Shown here: piece by piece, positions 41,716 to 48,513 of the stretch | How positions within the stretch are numbered: the first letter of the stretch is position 1 | Layout: every line of letters begins with the position of its first letter | Virus record (IMG/VR): IMGVR_UViG_3300048997_000130 | Span: 62,001 to 126,000 of that record | From: a virus | Direction: 5' to 3' (one strand) | Length of the DNA: 64,000 bases | Translations under genes and position numbers: made by a program | The notes under the pieces: model-generated | Told to the model about the DNA's origin: nothing | The model's database searches: none | Seen by the model: only the letters and a program-made list of their open reading frames with translations

Positions 41716-41993
41716 GAACCGGACTCCAGCCGGGTCCGTCTGAACGCAAATTCGGCATCTGTGGATGTAAATGCGAACACGTCCACCAAATAGAAGTAGA
41801 TGGTCGGAGCAGACGTGGACAGGACTCGACCTTTAAAAGTCTCGCAGATTTTTTCCAGGCTGAACGAATGATCGTAGGCGTTTAGTATCGCCAGTTCCGC
41901 ATCTTTGAAGCTATGGTACGTGCTCCCAACTTCATTACATGGAACCCAAGTGTCATTCTGTCGAACCAACACCACGATCATTGCATTCACCAT
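41712..41993 (-). CDS. hypothetical protein, 93 aa
   Basis: Start ATG 41993 (MVNAMIVVLVRQND): the earlier in-frame codon lies in the GGAGG site. Beta strands, then a helix, then strands; not recognised. Confidence 0.55.
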   Translation of the reverse strand: MVNAMIVVLVRQNDTWVPCNEVGSTYHSFKDAELAILNAYDHSFSLEKICETFKGRVLSTSAPTIYFYLVDVFAFTSTDAEFAFRRTRLESGS

Positions 41994-42013
41994 TGCCTCA
42001 ACCTCCAATCTTG

Positions 42014-42039
42014 ACTACGAAAGGAGTCTGGGAATCTAC
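42014..42039 (-). promoter_or_regulatory. array promoter for 41712-41993
   Basis: GTAGAT, 14 nt, CGTAGT. Confidence 0.55.
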
Positions 42040-42293
42040 AGATTATCCCAGACGAACCGAGCCAAATCGCCGCGCCAGGTGCAAGACCTCTGGCCAGTTT
42101 TGGGCACCGGGAAATCATGGAAGGCGTGTTTGATGTGCTCGAGTTCGTCGCCATCCGCATAGCATTCGAGCACTTGAATGTCTTCACTGTTTCTGTTTTT
42201 GTGCTCACCCATCCGAGTCCTCGGAGGTTTTTCTCCGACATGCCATTCCAGTTCTCGATTTTTCCCTGCGTTCTGAATCATAAAGTATAGCAT
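42036..42293 (-). CDS. hypothetical protein, 85 aa
   Basis: Start ATG 42293 (MLYFMIQNAGK), the first ATG after the promoter; DIQVLECYADGDELEHIKHA in the middle. Weak ribosome site GAAAGAC. Confidence 0.55.
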   Translation of the reverse strand: MLYFMIQNAGKNRELEWHVGEKPPRTRMGEHKNRNSEDIQVLECYADGDELEHIKHAFHDFPVPKTGQRSCTWRGDLARFVWDNL

Positions 42294-42303
42294 CTTGTCT
42301 TTC

Positions 42304-42329
42304 TGTATCGATGAAGTGTTGAAATTTAC
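42304..42329 (-). promoter_or_regulatory. array promoter for 42036-42293
   Basis: GTAAAT, 14 nt, GATACA. Confidence 0.55.
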
Positions 42330-42562
42330 GAACCGGACAGCGAACCGGGCCAGACGGCCCGAAAGGAACTTCGAATCCAAAATGATAACTTCGAAAACCA
42401 AATGATTCCCTTGGGAATCATTTGGACTGTGGATGGGTTCCGGAGCTTTTCGTATCCCGACAATGCGAGCTCGACGGTTCCACGTCCATATTGTTGTTCA
42501 AAATGCAACAAATCTCGCCAAAGATTTGTTGCAAAACCTTGTTGGAATTTGGCGTCGTACAT
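42326..42562 (-). CDS. hypothetical protein, 78 aa
   Basis: MYDAKFQQGFATNLWRDLL start, 2 nt after the wHTH gene stops. A perfect 13-bp hairpin (42398-42425) is inside the second half, so the C-terminus may be unusual. Confidence 0.5.
   Translation of the reverse strand: MYDAKFQQGFATNLWRDLLHFEQQYGRGTVELALSGYEKLRNPSTVQMIPKGIIWFSKLSFWIRSSFRAVWPGSLSGS
42398..42425. repeat. intragenic inverted repeat, 13-bp arms
   Basis: CCAAATGATTCCC and exact complement, 2-nt loop, inside the 42326-42562 frame; TTTTC follows on the minus strand. Confidence 0.75.
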
Positions 42563-42564
42563 GA

Positions 42565-42735
42565 CTAATTGGAAACCAATCGAACTTGCGAATCTTCAGA
42601 GACGCGGATGAGACCGGCTTCCTCGAGAACTTCCAAACCAGTGCTGGTTTCCTCGATGCCGAAATCATCCACGAGCTCTGCCAAAGGCGCTTGTCCGTAT
42701 TTCTCGAGCAGCCCCAGAATCTGTGCGCTGAACAT
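42565..42735 (-). CDS. winged-helix protein, 56 aa
   Basis: FSAQILGLLEKYGQAPLAEL, then TGLEVLEEAGLIRVSEDSQV: a complete small winged helix with the recognition helix around ETSTGLEVL. Probably a DNA-binding regulator. GGAGGTTC before ATG 42735. Confidence 0.65.
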   Translation of the reverse strand: MFSAQILGLLEKYGQAPLAELVDDFGIEETSTGLEVLEEAGLIRVSEDSQVRLVSN

Positions 42736-42757
42736 CTTGCTTGAACCTCCAGCTCTG

Positions 42758-42783
42758 CATACGGAAAGGGCTGGGAGATTTAC
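42758..42783 (-). promoter_or_regulatory. array promoter for 42326-42735
   Basis: GTAAAT, 14 nt, CGTATG, 7 nt, GGAGG. A second, incomplete copy of the first box (GGAAAT at 42819-42824) lies upstream, followed by the three-codon frame ATG-TTT-AAG-TAA. Confidence 0.65.
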
Positions 42784-42852
42784 TTAAACATGAATTTTGT
42801 TCTGAAAAAGGCCGGGAGATTTCCGCCTTCCCAGCCTTCGGATTCCGCTATA

Positions 42853-43092
42853 TCAAGCCCAAAATTTATATGCTCTAGTAGGGAGTTCCGTTCCTTCCAC
42901 ATTGTGGGCTCCCGGATCCTGGCATTCTTCGTCCTCATCATCGCCACCATAGGCTCCAGGAGCTTGACATTCCTCGCCATCCTCGCAGCCGGCTTTCTCG
43001 CACTCATTGCAGAAGTCCGGATGCTCCACGTCATCCGAAATGGCGATTTCGAAGCAGTCCCGACATTTGCAGCTCGTGTATCCACTTGACAT
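42853..43092 (-). CDS. cysteine-rich acidic protein, 79 aa
   Basis: CKCRDC, CNECEKAGC and two further Cys, with Asp/Glu-rich stretches; likely one or two zinc sites. GGAGGTTCGG site. Confidence 0.65.
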   Translation of the reverse strand: MSSGYTSCKCRDCFEIAISDDVEHPDFCNECEKAGCEDGEECQAPGAYGGDDEDEECQDPGAHNVEGTELPTRAYKFWA

Positions 43093-43113
43093 TTGACCGA
43101 ACCTCCAATCCTG

Positions 43114-43139
43114 GATATGGAAGAACCCAGGAGATTTAC
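43114..43139 (-). promoter_or_regulatory. array promoter for 42853-43092
   Basis: GTAAAT, 14 nt, CATATC, 7 nt, GGAGG. Confidence 0.7.
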
Positions 43140-43447
43140 TGGTTCCTTAGCCTATCCAAATATGGTTGATATTCATCAAAAAAGCTTCCTACTTGGCGAG
43201 CGCAATTCGGAGATTCGCAACCCTCAGACAGATAAACATCGAAATTCTTGGTCTGCACGAATTCACAAACGCGTCTAGCATACTGCTCGGTAGCAAAATA
43301 TCTTCCAGGCGCACGCCTGCGAATTTCTTCCAGTGTGGTTGAAGCTTCTAAAAGGACTTCAATCGGAAATCCGGAAGCCCATGAACTTTCTCCCAACTCG
43401 AATGACTCTTCATTCGAGTTGGTGACGATGTAAACCGACGAACTCAT
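43136..43447 (-). CDS. hypothetical protein, 103 aa
   Basis: MSSSVYIVTNSNEESFELG start; CESPNC pair late. Not recognised. No GGAGG; leader is about 11 nt. Confidence 0.6.
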   Translation of the reverse strand: MSSSVYIVTNSNEESFELGESSWASGFPIEVLLEASTTLEEIRRRAPGRYFATEQYARRVCEFVQTKNFDVYLSEGCESPNCARQVGSFFDEYQPYLDRLRNQ

Positions 43448-43458
43448 TTCAGTTTCTA

Positions 43459-43484
43459 GATACGGGTTCCCCCGGGAGATTTAC
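43459..43484 (-). promoter_or_regulatory. array promoter for 43136-43447
   Basis: GTAAAT, 14 nt, CGTATC; the first box and the upstream TAA stop form the loop of an 8-bp hairpin (43472-43495). Confidence 0.6.
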
Positions 43485-43702
43485 GAGTCTCCCGGTTTGC
43501 CCCAAGGGCCGGAATCGGTCATGATGGGAGGGTCCCAATTCCGAGCTTCTACGCACAGTTGGAACTGTTCGGTAAGGAGTTTCTGGACATCTTCTTCACG
43601 ATTGGGATTCCTATCATGGAAGACGATCCTGATTTGCCCATTCAAATCTTGAAGCCTTCCAATAATAATGAGAAGATCTCTTCTTGTAGGTTTCCTTTTC
43701 AT
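43481..43702 (-). CDS. hypothetical protein, 73 aa
   Basis: Basic N-terminus MKRKPTRRDLLIII, not recognised; start overlaps the previous stop (TAATG). Confidence 0.55.
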   Translation of the reverse strand: MKRKPTRRDLLIIIGRLQDLNGQIRIVFHDRNPNREEDVQKLLTEQFQLCVEARNWDPPIMTDSGPWGKPGDS

Positions 43703-43914
43703 TAGTTCCTGCGGATAGTCTGCACGAACTCGACGATTTTGGCTTGAAGCGCTGCATCATCGAGGCCTTCCGCAATGCCAACGCGGCCAATTTGGAAAAT
43801 CTTGGGAATGGACATCATTGGAATCTGCACGCCGTTGCAACTCGCCGTATATAGGCGGCTGATGCGGTCGTCTTCTTGTTTTGCCCGAGCTTTTGCCGAA
43901 AGTTGCTTGGCCAT
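43702..43914 (-). CDS. hypothetical protein, 70 aa
   Basis: MAKQLSAKARAKQEDD start, helical; first gene of a pair with 43481-43702. GGAGGTTC site. Confidence 0.55.
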   Translation of the reverse strand: MAKQLSAKARAKQEDDRISRLYTASCNGVQIPMMSIPKIFQIGRVGIAEGLDDAALQAKIVEFVQTIRRN

Positions 43915-43932
43915 TTTTCCAGAACCTCCACC

Positions 43933-44214
43933 TCAAGGTACAGAATTAGAGGACGGATTTACCTTCACGTCCGAGACTCCGAGGAAATCGTAGTCCAGTC
44001 TATGTCCGCAATACTTAAGCATGAAGACTTCCGCCCTTTGTTCGGCCTGGGCATATGTTTCGGCCTCCACTTGGATTTCGAAAGCCAGCGGTTGATTGAT
44101 TTCGAACCATGGAGGGCTTGAAATTTCCACAGATTTGATCGAAGACGGAACAAAGTTATTCAGCTTAACTTGCAGATCGAGACGCGCCGTAACTTTCACT
44201 GTGAATTTTGCCAT
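43933..44214 (-). CDS. MAKF-family hypothetical protein, 93 aa
   Basis: MAKFTVKVTARLDLQVKLNN opening, then FEIQVEAETYAQAEQRAEVF and GVSDVKV. The layout (strand, strand, AEA-rich helix, strand) repeats in the 45064-45489, 47219-47401 and 50526-50708 proteins, so these are probable paralogues. Function unknown. Confidence 0.6.
   Translation of the reverse strand: MAKFTVKVTARLDLQVKLNNFVPSSIKSVEISSPPWFEINQPLAFEIQVEAETYAQAEQRAEVFMLKYCGHRLDYDFLGVSDVKVNPSSNSVP
43937..43962 (-). promoter_or_regulatory. array promoter for 43481-43914, inside upstream gene
   Basis: GTAAAT, 14 nt, TGTACC, 7 nt, GGAGG; lies within the last 30 nt of the 43933-44214 gene, flanked by GGACG / CGTCC. Confidence 0.65.
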
Positions 44215-44235
44215 GTTCCAGAACCTCCAAATTTA

Positions 44236-44261
44236 GATATGGAAGAATCCAGGAGACTTCC
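44236..44261 (-). promoter_or_regulatory. array promoter for 43933-44214
   Basis: GGAAGT, 14 nt, CATATC; divergent from the plus-strand copy at 44271. Confidence 0.5.
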
Positions 44262-44270
44262 GAAGTTGGC

Positions 44271-44296
44271 GTAAATTGTCTTGTAGTCCTTTTATA
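44271..44296 (+). promoter_or_regulatory. array promoter, plus strand, for 44310-44657
   Basis: GTAAAT, 14 nt, TTTATA on the plus strand, ending 13 nt before ATG 44310; 9 nt separate its first box from that of the minus-strand copy. Confidence 0.6.
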
Positions 44297-44309
44297 CTAA
44301 TTATGACTT

Positions 44310-44657
44310 ATGGGACCTCGAGAAGCCGCTGAACAGATTCGTGCTATTGCAAATTACATCGAGCGCGAGGCCAACCCGAAGAAATTAGTGGTCTCCAACG
44401 GCATCTCCAACGTTCTTGCGACTTTGACCGGAGCTCCTGTTCGAACTTCTGGATCCTTGAAGCGGTTCATGGACAAGGACATCGATGGAGCGCTTTCTGG
44501 CATCACGAACTTGGTCGAAAAGCTCCATAAAGTGGTCAGGACTCTCAATCCGCAAAGTCCTTCGAAAGCTTATTTGGAGGGCGTCCAAAAGGAATGGGAC
44601 GCCTTGCGAGATCAAGTTGAAACTCAAATTGAAGATTTCGAGAACGTTGAAATCTAG
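44310..44657 (+). CDS. hypothetical helical protein, 115 aa, plus strand
   Basis: MGPREAAEQIRAIANYIERE start, helical throughout; one of few plus-strand genes in the array, supported by its own plus-strand promoter. No Shine-Dalgarno. Ends 4 nt into the convergent gene. Confidence 0.6.
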   Translation: MGPREAAEQIRAIANYIEREANPKKLVVSNGISNVLATLTGAPVRTSGSLKRFMDKDIDGALSGITNLVEKLHKVVRTLNPQSPSKAYLEGVQKEWDALRDQVETQIEDFENVEI

Positions 44658-44848
44658 CTTTCCTGCACTTGCTTGATTATTTCGATATTGCAATCCACGG
44701 AAATTCCGGCTTTCTTCGCGTAGCGGGTGATGTTCCGTTTGTGCGTGAACCCGGGCAGGTAAACGGGTCCGGCCCCACATTTGGAACAAACATATATTTT
44801 CATATCTCCAGCAAATGTTTTCCGTTCATATTTCCAAGTGTGATTCAT
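44654..44848 (-). CDS. zinc-site protein, tandem duplicate B, 64 aa
   Basis: CSKCGAGP then KRNITRYAKKAGISVDC and QES end. Same plan as the upstream gene (CSRCGVGP, KRNITRYAKKKGISSDC, QES), so a recent duplication. Start overlaps the upstream stop (TAATG). Confidence 0.65.
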   Translation of the reverse strand: MNHTWKYERKTFAGDMKIYVCSKCGAGPVYLPGFTHKRNITRYAKKAGISVDCNIEIIKQVQES

Positions 44849-45057
44849 TAGCTCTCTTGAATCTTCTTAATCATTTCCACTTTGCAATCCGAAGAAATGC
44901 CTTTTTTCTTCGCGTAACGGGTTATGTTCCGTTTATTTAAGGTTTTCATTATGTGAATTGGGCCGACTCCGCATCTAGAGCAAATGTAAGAGTGGATGAA
45001 AGAGTGGATGATTGAAAACTGATGTTTATTGGTTCGAAGCTTCCATTTATGATTCAT
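44848..45057 (-). CDS. zinc-site protein, tandem duplicate A, 69 aa
   Basis: See the downstream copy. Starts with MNHKWKL; the downstream copy starts MNHTWKY. No own promoter; transcribed with 45064-45489. Confidence 0.65.
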   Translation of the reverse strand: MNHKWKLRTNKHQFSIIHSFIHSYICSRCGVGPIHIMKTLNKRNITRYAKKKGISSDCKVEMIKKIQES

Positions 45058-45063
45058 GTTCTA

Positions 45064-45489
45064 CTATTGATCGGGAACCCAGATTTTCGGCAGGGAGTCA
45101 TTGGATTCGAGCATGCCGCCACCCTCATGTTGTGGCGAGTTGAACGTCCTTTGACAGTACTTACAAACCCGTTGATTGCTGGTGTTGGGCGGGCAACCCC
45201 TGTTTAGAAGGATCGTGTGCTTGCAGGCAAGTTTCTCCTCTAGAGATCTGTCAATCTTAGTCTCTGCCACTTTAACATTCCAACATTGGACGTTGAAGCC
45301 AGTTCCCTGGATTATGAGTCGCGCTTGGGCTTCAGCCTCTTCTTGATTGGAAGCTTGGACTGTGACTGTCAGCATTATTTCTGGTGTGAACTTCAATCCG
45401 AGTTGTATACCAGTAACTTGCCCAGACATCGGGTAAACATCCATCCCCATTTCAAGCCGACAAAGGACTTTAATTTCAAATTCTTGCAT
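45064..45489 (-). CDS. MAKF-type domain fused to cysteine-rich tail, 141 aa
   Basis: Start ATG 45489 (MQEFEIKVLCRLEMG). The first 90 residues match the MAKF family (VTVQASNQEEAEAQARLIIQ, then WNVKVAET). The tail has CKHTILLNRGC and VCKYCQRTF, a likely zinc site. Confidence 0.6.
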   Translation of the reverse strand: MQEFEIKVLCRLEMGMDVYPMSGQVTGIQLGLKFTPEIMLTVTVQASNQEEAEAQARLIIQGTGFNVQCWNVKVAETKIDRSLEEKLACKHTILLNRGCPPNTSNQRVCKYCQRTFNSPQHEGGGMLESNDSLPKIWVPDQ

Positions 45490-45499
45490 CGTATTTCTT

Positions 45500-45525
45500 C
45501 CTAACCAGAAACCTCTTTGATTTAC
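45500..45525 (-). promoter_or_regulatory. array promoter for 44654-45489
   Basis: GTAAAT, 14 nt, GTTAGG. Confidence 0.6.
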
Positions 45526-45728
45526 CGGGTCCAAGTGCCGGCCGGACCATTGCCCCAGGCTTTGCGCTCCAGGGCTTCCCGGTCCTCCCAGCTCGAATTA
45601 TCAGTTGCAGGCTCGCCAGCTGGCTTTTGGAACTTTATGACTGCAACGGCTCGCAAGATCAAAATGGCTCCAAAGAAAAACACGAACGTGGAGAGCAAGT
45701 AAATCTTGATGAACTTCCCGGTGGTCAT
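45522..45728 (-). CDS. small membrane protein, 68 aa
   Basis: Start ATG 45728 (MTTGKFIKIYLL) chosen because the upstream ATG 45752 lies inside the promoter. One membrane helix (STFVFFFGAILILRAVAVI), C-terminal charged tail; unknown. AAAGGAA site. Confidence 0.6.
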   Translation of the reverse strand: MTTGKFIKIYLLSTFVFFFGAILILRAVAVIKFQKPAGEPATDNSSWEDREALERKAWGNGPAGTWTR

Positions 45729-45735
45729 AATTCCT

Positions 45736-45761
45736 TTTACCGGGAAATTCATTCAATTTAC
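45736..45761 (-). promoter_or_regulatory. array promoter for 45522-45728
   Basis: GTAAAT, 14 nt, GGTAAA; decides the gene start. Confidence 0.6.
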
Positions 45762-46066
45762 AAGGGTCGGTTGGGAACTCGGACCGACAGGCTCTTCCCA
45801 TTCTCCCATTGCGCAAGACCCATTCGAGATGCACAAGGTGTGTTGGTCCAAACTGCAATGCCTCGTTGCACGAGACCAGCCACAAGTTCGGCCGGTTCGG
45901 AAAGCAAGATGCCGCCAAGGGCTCGCGTGAAGATGGTCGGAACGTACCCATCCGACATTGATGCTTGCAGGTCAGTGAGCGTCCGGAACGCGGTATATCG
46001 CTTGAGGAGAACTTCGAGCCGCGACATGAGGACCAAATCAAACTCGGCAATGATTGACGTTTCCAT
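45758..46066 (-). CDS. hypothetical protein, 102 aa
   Basis: METSIIAEFDLVLMSRLEVLL start; not recognised. AGGA ribosome site. Confidence 0.55.
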   Translation of the reverse strand: METSIIAEFDLVLMSRLEVLLKRYTAFRTLTDLQASMSDGYVPTIFTRALGGILLSEPAELVAGLVQRGIAVWTNTPCASRMGLAQWENGKSLSVRVPNRPL

Positions 46067-46073
46067 GTTTCCT

Positions 46074-46099
46074 TCTACTGGGAACCCTGGAAGACTTAC
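46074..46099 (-). promoter_or_regulatory. array promoter for 45758-46066
   Basis: GTAAGT, 14 nt, AGTAGA. Confidence 0.6.
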
Positions 46100-46275
46100 A
46101 GCCCTTCCAGGGTCACATAATCCGAACTCTTGGATATTTCTTCATCTCCCAAGCGCAAAGTCACCGTGGCTTTGACGCTGGCTTTATTGTCATTGTAAAT
46201 TTCTGTCCTCTGGCTGAGTTCGACGAAAACCGAAAGGTTCTCTCGAAGGAACGAGATGAGGTCTTCCTTTTCCAT
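46096..46275 (-). CDS. hypothetical protein, 59 aa
   Basis: MEKEDLISFLRENLSVFVEL, then NKASVKATVTLRLGDEEISK; helix then beta hairpin. Begins 6 nt after the 46282-46875 stop; same transcript. Confidence 0.6.
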   Translation of the reverse strand: MEKEDLISFLRENLSVFVELSQRTEIYNDNKASVKATVTLRLGDEEISKSSDYVTLEGL

Positions 46276-46281
46276 GGATGT

Positions 46282-46875
46282 CTACAGATAGCCGAGTTTC
46301 TGGGCGTGAGTCTTGGCTTCGGGCGTGATGATGTACATCTGGGCTTTATGATCCCACTCGGCAATCCGGAACTTCTTTACGAGCTTCTTGTGGCTCGCGT
46401 CAACCACAGACTCCGTGATGAACTTCTTGAGTGCTCGAAGTTTGGCGCTGTCTGGGTGTAGGTCCTCGGCGAGGTAGACGGGCTTGAGCTTCTTGGCACC
46501 ATTGACCAGCTTCTCGACCGGGCCTTCCAAGGTCTTGAGGAGCTTGAACATGCCTTCAGCTTGCTTGTTCAAGTCGTCCAGAAGTTCTTGCTTCATGTCC
46601 GGGAAATAATCGTCCTTCTTGAAGTCTTCTTCGTTCTCGTAGGAACAACAACCGAGACTGGTAGAAGCTGTCAGGCAACCTTCCCAATTGGCGGTCATGG
46701 TCACACAAGCCCAGGCCCAAACTTCCCCATTTCGGAGGCGCTCCTTGATGTCAGCCACCATCTTTGCATCGGCTTCAGCATCGTCCGTTGCGAAGTGCCC
46801 GTCCACTTCGGCATCATCCACTTCGGCAGAAAGGGTGAAAAGGACGTCTTTTTCGGTGATCTTACGCAGGGTCAT
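46282..46875 (-). CDS. hypothetical protein, 197 aa
   Basis: Start ATG 46875 (MTLRKITEKDVLFTLSAEVD). Acidic beta-rich first half with CLTASTSLGCCS, helical Lys-rich second half (VYLAEDLHPDSAKLRALKKF). Not recognised. Confidence 0.6.
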   Translation of the reverse strand: MTLRKITEKDVLFTLSAEVDDAEVDGHFATDDAEADAKMVADIKERLRNGEVWAWACVTMTANWEGCLTASTSLGCCSYENEEDFKKDDYFPDMKQELLDDLNKQAEGMFKLLKTLEGPVEKLVNGAKKLKPVYLAEDLHPDSAKLRALKKFITESVVDASHKKLVKKFRIAEWDHKAQMYIITPEAKTHAQKLGYL

Positions 46876-46894
46876 TTGAAAATCTCCAACCGGA

Positions 46895-46920
46895 ACTATG
46901 AAGGGATGGCCCAGATTTAC
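46895..46920 (-). promoter_or_regulatory. array promoter for 46096-46875
   Basis: GTAAAT, 14 nt, CATAGT, 7 nt, GGAG. Confidence 0.7.
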
Positions 46921-47174
46921 AAGACTGCAGCGAACCGGGACTCGTCGCGCTCGGCTCGATTCGGCCGGTTGGCCTTGAGCCGACCGTGCTTGATGAGCCA
47001 TTTGGCTTCGTCGCCCGAACAAATCGAACACTTCACCACGAACGGCACGTTGCCGTTGCGTTCGACATGTTGCTTCCAACGCCTGATGGCTCGACGTTGG
47101 GCTCGCGGCGTGTCCGTATGGGCTTTCAGAAACGATTCAAGCGTTGTGTAGACCTGCGAGCAGTGTTTTGCCAT
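46917..47174 (-). CDS. small basic CxxC protein, 85 aa
   Basis: AQRRAIRRWKQHVERNGNV, then CSICSG; basic, may bind nucleic acid. Ribosome site AAGGA. Confidence 0.55.
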   Translation of the reverse strand: MAKHCSQVYTTLESFLKAHTDTPRAQRRAIRRWKQHVERNGNVPFVVKCSICSGDEAKWLIKHGRLKANRPNRAERDESRFAAVL

Positions 47175-47186
47175 TGGGTTCCTTTT

Positions 47187-47212
47187 CCTACTGAGAAATT
47201 ATTCGAATTTCC
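47187..47212 (-). promoter_or_regulatory. array promoter for 46917-47174
   Basis: GGAAAT, 14 nt, AGTAGG. Confidence 0.55.
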
Positions 47213-47218
47213 AGACTT

Positions 47219-47401
47219 CTATTCCGGGAAGGAGCCGGCAAATTCAGCTTCTTTTTTGAGGAGTTCTTCCTCAAGCAGCCGTTCAAGCACAGACTCGAGT
47301 GCCTCTTGGACCAAGCCTTGAGTCGCCCATTTGGGGGCATTAACCACCAATCTGAGATCATTGGACCCATGAGTCACTACATTGATTACGAATTTTGCCA
47401 T
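47219..47401 (-). CDS. MAKF-family protein, 60 aa
   Basis: MAKFVINVVTHGSNDLRLVV, then a Glu/Leu-rich helix; shares the family opening with 43933-44214. TGATG overlap with the upstream stop. Confidence 0.55.
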   Translation of the reverse strand: MAKFVINVVTHGSNDLRLVVNAPKWATQGLVQEALESVLERLLEEELLKKEAEFAGSFPE

Positions 47402-47607
47402 CAAGCGGCCTTGGAAACTTTCACAACGCTGGATTCGATGCTGGTTGCTGCGGCTTGCCATTCGGCCTTTTCGAAACCGCGAGCGAACGCCGCGGCGTCT
47501 TGCGCCAGCTGCCATAGGCGCCTCAAACTTTCGATGTCCTGATCTGCCGCTGCCCGAATTGCACTGATAAGAACCGCTTCGCTCGTCACCTTGATTGAAA
47601 TCGCCAT
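47401..47607 (-). CDS. hypothetical helical protein, 68 aa
   Basis: MAISIKVTSEAVLISAIRAA, helical, Ala-rich; first of a pair with 47219-47401. AGGTTAGGG before ATG. Confidence 0.6.
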   Translation of the reverse strand: MAISIKVTSEAVLISAIRAAADQDIESLRRLWQLAQDAAAFARGFEKAEWQAAATSIESSVVKVSKAA

Positions 47608-47627
47608 TTCCCTAACCTCCAGTTTTT

Positions 47628-47653
47628 GATATGAAGGTTAGGGCAGGATTTAC
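47628..47653 (-). promoter_or_regulatory. array promoter for 47219-47607
   Basis: GTAAAT, 14 nt, CATATC. Confidence 0.65.
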
Positions 47654-47820
47654 GCGTTTTGCAGGAACTGCAAGTGATCCCGGTCATAACGCCAGATTTT
47701 TCCGTCCGACCATTTGACCGACACTGAAGACTTTCCATGGCGAACGACTCGGCCAAGACGCCATGGCCACCACGTGTCGCACACCGGCCGGCGCAATGAG
47801 AATTGCTCGAACTTCCTCAC
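47650..47820 (-). CDS. hypothetical protein, 56 aa, GTG start
   Basis: Coupled to the upstream gene by GTGA. CDTWWPWRLGRVVRHGKSSV then WSDGKIWRYDRDHLQFL: Trp-rich, SH3-like small barrel by composition. Not recognised. Confidence 0.6.
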   Translation of the reverse strand: MRKFEQFSLRRPVCDTWWPWRLGRVVRHGKSSVSVKWSDGKIWRYDRDHLQFLQNA

Positions 47821-47999
47821 GCGCCAGGCACCTTCGGGTCACGACGGAGGTCGCGTTCCCAAAGCTTGAGTTCCGGGCCGCATTCCTTCGGAATCCCTCG
47901 GGAAAGCGTCTGGCCCCATGGCTTATTCACTGCCGCACAATAGGGATCCAAGTCCATATCCATGCAACGATTCAAACAAGTGTGACAACTTCTTTCCAT
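47817..47999 (-). CDS. cysteine-rich protein, 60 aa
   Basis: RSCHTCLNRCMDMDLDPYC and a later ECG; a zinc-binding module. Nearly leaderless behind its promoter. Confidence 0.6.
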   Translation of the reverse strand: MERSCHTCLNRCMDMDLDPYCAAVNKPWGQTLSRGIPKECGPELKLWERDLRRDPKVPGA

Positions 48000-48006
48000 T
48001 GTTTAT

Positions 48007-48032
48007 TTTACATCCATATCAGGCGGACTTAC
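48007..48032 (-). promoter_or_regulatory. array promoter for 47650-47999
   Basis: GTAAGT, 14 nt, TGTAAA; only 7 nt to the ATG, so a leaderless mRNA is predicted. Confidence 0.6.
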
Positions 48033-48237
48033 AAGCGATTCCTAGATCCGGCCGAACAACCGCCAATTCGAGCTTGTTGATGGTGTCGTTGGCTTCAGCC
48101 GCTTTCAGATAGTGAAGCGCCATTGAGAACTGGCCCCGGCTCACGCAGTCCTGGATGAGCTTCGCGTATTTGCCGACTGTCATATCATAGCCGCGAATTT
48201 CGCATGGCAATTCAGCCCAAACTTTGGAATTATCCAT
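48019..48237 (-). CDS. hypothetical helical protein, 72 aa
   Basis: LIQDCVSRGQFSMALHYLKA looks like a single TPR-like helical pair. GAAGAA site, ATG 48237. Confidence 0.55.
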   Translation of the reverse strand: MDNSKVWAELPCEIRGYDMTVGKYAKLIQDCVSRGQFSMALHYLKAAEANDTINKLELAVVRPDLGIACKSA

Positions 48238-48244
48238 ATTCTTC

Positions 48245-48270
48245 AGTATGTTCAGACATATCCGACTTAC
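48245..48270 (-). promoter_or_regulatory. array promoter for 48019-48237
   Basis: GTAAGT, 14 nt, CATACT. Confidence 0.6.
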
Positions 48271-48298
48271 CGGATATTTGTTTCTCGAGCACAGCCTT

Positions 48299-48385
48299 TT
48301 ATCGAGATCGAGGTCTCAGCGAGAGAATCGTAATCAAAATAATCACGCACCCTAAGATTCCCCAAACGAAAAAGACCTCTCTCAC
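48299..48385 (-). CDS. 28-aa membrane peptide, GTG start
   Basis: VREVFFVWGILGCVIILITI, then LSLRPRSR: one membrane helix and a basic tail, like small regulatory membrane peptides. GTG 48385 overlaps the stop of the 12-codon frame upstream (GTGA). Confidence 0.45.
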   Translation of the reverse strand: MREVFFVWGILGCVIILITILSLRPRSR

Positions 48386-48420
48386 AGCGTCCCCGACAAT
48401 GATATGAATTCCTTATTCAT
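48382..48420 (-). CDS. 12-aa leader peptide
   Basis: MNKEFISLSGTL from ATG 48420 behind AAGGAAT and an array promoter. Its only visible role is to bring ribosomes to the coupled GTG start. Confidence 0.4.
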   Translation of the reverse strand: MNKEFISLSGTL

Positions 48421-48427
48421 ATTCCTT

Positions 48428-48453
48428 CCTATATATGGGATGGGTGAATTTCC
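48428..48453 (-). promoter_or_regulatory. array promoter for 48299-48420
   Basis: GGAAAT, 14 nt, TATAGG; directly after the 48452-48504 hairpin. Confidence 0.6.
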
Positions 48454-48504
48454 ATACAGCTGAAGGGGAGGCCGGGAAAACCGGCCTCCCCTTCAGCTGT
48501 ATGG
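48452..48504 (-). terminator. 24-bp perfect hairpin, 5-nt loop
   Basis: Arms 48452-48475 and 48481-48504, GC-rich centre GAGGCCGG, placed 9 nt after the secreted-protein gene's stop. The longest perfect stem in the window. No T run. Confidence 0.7.
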
Positions 48505-48513
48505 CCCGACTTT

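Noticed and set aside
42780-42830. ATG-TTT-AAG-TAA minigene behind an incomplete promoter box
   Set aside because: The second promoter box does not fit nnTAnn (CAGAAC), so it is more likely a decayed copy; mentioned only within the promoter entry.
45601-46461. Long plus- and minus-strand alternative frames in the 45.6-46.5 kb region
   Set aside because: The promoter positions and ribosome sites select the frames listed; the alternatives run through promoters and intergenic hairpins.
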